64,000 nucleotides of DNA from NCBI RefSeq assembly GCF_006346335.1, contig NZ_VDMC01000002.1, forward strand, positions 62,001 through 126,000. The letters run 5' to 3'. The notes beneath the pieces are model-generated. The model did no database searches and had not been told where the DNA came from. It worked only from the letters and a program-made list of their open reading frames with translations. The DNA comes from Aequorivita sinensis. Its GTDB lineage: Bacteria > Bacteroidota > Bacteroidia > Flavobacteriales > Flavobacteriaceae. Every line of letters starts with the position of its first letter. Position 1 is the stretch's first letter. A program made the translations under genes and the position numbers. Below are positions 63,048-64,000 of the stretch, in pieces.

Positions 63048-63794
63048 TTAGTTATTCCGAATCTTTTTCTGATTGAACCTTCTTTTGGTTTTAATTAAGC
63101 TAAATCTTAAGTCGTCATAAAATAAACTCAGTATTAGGATAATAGCTCCAATTATTAAATTGTTTGTCTTAAACCCTAAAGTTGAATAACAAAAGCCACC
63201 AAGTAAACCTCCCATAAAGAAAAACGAAATTATTACCATTCTAAGTTTTATATTCGATTTTACTTTTTGAATGTTAGGGTGCATTTTTGGAAAAAAAAGA
63301 TGAGCCAATTCAATACCCAAATCGGTGAAAAGTCCTGTAAGGTGCGTTGTACGAACAATTTCGTTTGAAATTTTAGTCACAAAAGCATTTTGCATACCCA
63401 TTGAAAACAGTAATAAACAAGCTATAGTATTTGGATATTGTATTTCGGTAGATTGAGCCAGGATAGCTGTTGTAACAAGAATTAGCGCTTCTGCTAACGT
63501 AGGTAACACAAAAACATTTATATTTTTAGTTTCTCTAAATTTTAAAATTAGAATACTAGAACAAAAAGATCCTAGAAGAAACGAAAGGATAAACAGCAAA
63601 TAAATAGTTCCCTTCCAAAATTTTAAATTTTCTAATTCATATATAAATTGGGCAAAATGTCCAGTTACATTAGTAGTAAGCTCTTGAATGGCAAGAAACC
63701 CAGTAACGTTTACAATTCCAGCAACAAATGATAAAACAGTTGCAATTTGTAGGTTGTGCTTTAAAGTTCTGCTTTTGCCTTGATGCCTAAACAT
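63048..63794 (-). CDS. YoaK/DUF1275 family membrane protein
   Basis: A 248-residue membrane protein with about six helices, matching DUF1275 (YoaK). Characteristic segments are ATVLSFVAGIVNVTGFLAIQELTTNVTGHFAQF in the N-terminal part, SMGMQNAFVTKISNEIVRTTHLTGLFTDLGIELA in the middle and a long basic tail KTKRRFNQKKIRNN. Related proteins are annotated as possible membrane transporters, without known substrate. It stands alone. Confidence 0.88.
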   Translation of the reverse strand: MFRHQGKSRTLKHNLQIATVLSFVAGIVNVTGFLAIQELTTNVTGHFAQFIYELENLKFWKGTIYLLFILSFLLGSFCSSILILKFRETKNINVFVLPTLAEALILVTTAILAQSTEIQYPNTIACLLLFSMGMQNAFVTKISNEIVRTTHLTGLFTDLGIELAHLFFPKMHPNIQKVKSNIKLRMVIISFFFMGGLLGGFCYSTLGFKTNNLIIGAIILILSLFYDDLRFSLIKTKRRFNQKKIRNN

Positions 63795-63905
63795 TATATT
63801 TTATTTTAAACTTTATAGTAAGCATTATAGGAATTATGTGAACAATTATGAATAAAACAAATTTAACGTTTTTGTTGACATTGAAACTTTGAAACCATAC
63901 TCAAT

Positions 63906-64000
63906 TTATGACCATTTCATTTTTTGTAATCGTATCGCATTTAAAATGGCTAGAAAAGCTACACCCACATCGGCAAAAACAGCTTCCCACATTGTAGCTA
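63906..64000 (-). CDS. Heavy-metal P-type ATPase, C-terminus only
   Basis: Minus-strand frame open from the window edge to the TAA at 63906, reading ATMWEAVFADVGVAFLAILN and ending AIRLQKMKWS. ADVGVAFLAILNAIRL is the last transmembrane helix of metal-exporting P1B ATPases (ZntA/CadA/CopA group), so this is its 3' end; the metal cannot be told from this part. The gene continues beyond the window. Confidence 0.8.
   Translation of the reverse strand, partial: ATMWEAVFADVGVAFLAILNAIRLQKMKWS

Noticed and set aside
1-64000. tRNA, rRNA, CRISPR, IS, prophage or origin
   Set aside because: No T-loop or acceptor patterns, spaced direct repeats, transposase, integrase or DnaA-box clusters were seen on either strand.

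Overview
The window is about 64 kb of AT-rich chromosome from a member of the Flavobacteriaceae (Bacteroidetes); I cannot name the genus. The evidence is a fused lpxC-fabZ gene, the type IX secretion regulator PorX with its PglZ domain, a short primary sigma factor without region 1.1, an E1 dehydrogenase with alpha and beta parts in one chain, and many upstream boxes of the form TAnnTTTG, the -7 element of the Bacteroidetes primary sigma factor. Almost everything is core housekeeping DNA. I see no rRNA, tRNA, CRISPR array, insertion sequence, phage or integrase.

Layout. 0-5 kb: proline dehydrogenase (cut by the window edge), a small anchored protein, an alanine dehydrogenase-like enzyme, tsaE and porX. 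5-13.5 kb: an HD phosphohydrolase, then the lipid A block lpxD, lpxC/fabZ, lpxA, followed by efp, a second LpxD-like acyltransferase, an NTF2-like protein, sucD and fabG. 13.5-21.5 kb: a von Willebrand membrane protein, prohibitin, small proteins, a sodium:solute symporter, corA and msrA. 21.6-29.5 kb: a DEAD-like helicase, panB, sdaA, an MFS transporter and dnaK. 29.5-38.2 kb: menaquinone genes (a hotdog thioesterase, menF, menD, and menB a little further on), cvfB, a C1 peptidase and a Crp-like regulator. 38-51 kb: desaturase, asnB, the E1 dehydrogenase, an inactive-looking M1-type peptidase fused to a barrel, a LOG protein and uvrA. 51-57.4 kb: three MscS-type channels, with a DUF3817 protein, a DD-dipeptidase, an SDR, an OmpA lipoprotein and a 42-residue membrane peptide. 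57-64 kb: a DASS transporter, rpoD, secreted and stress proteins, a VTT protein, a YoaK protein and the C-terminus of a metal P-type ATPase.

The most interesting signals are non-coding or very small. (1) Upstream of asnB lies a complete attenuator layout: a promoter, a 16-codon leader peptide with seven consecutive Asn codons, and a strong intrinsic terminator before the gene. (2) At 29749-29863, minus strand, three stable hairpins ending in a terminator look like a small structured RNA of about 115 nt. (3) dnaK has a sigma-54-like -24/-12 element. (4) A 937-residue outer-membrane protein keeps the M1 aminopeptidase plan but has lost HExxH. (5) Several -7 boxes end 5 or 6 bases before the start codon, which predicts near-leaderless mRNAs and corrects several start sites.

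Start codons were moved inward wherever the upstream start sat inside a -7 box or ahead of a signal peptide or conserved N-terminus. All function calls come from recognising motifs and family architecture by eye; no database search was run.
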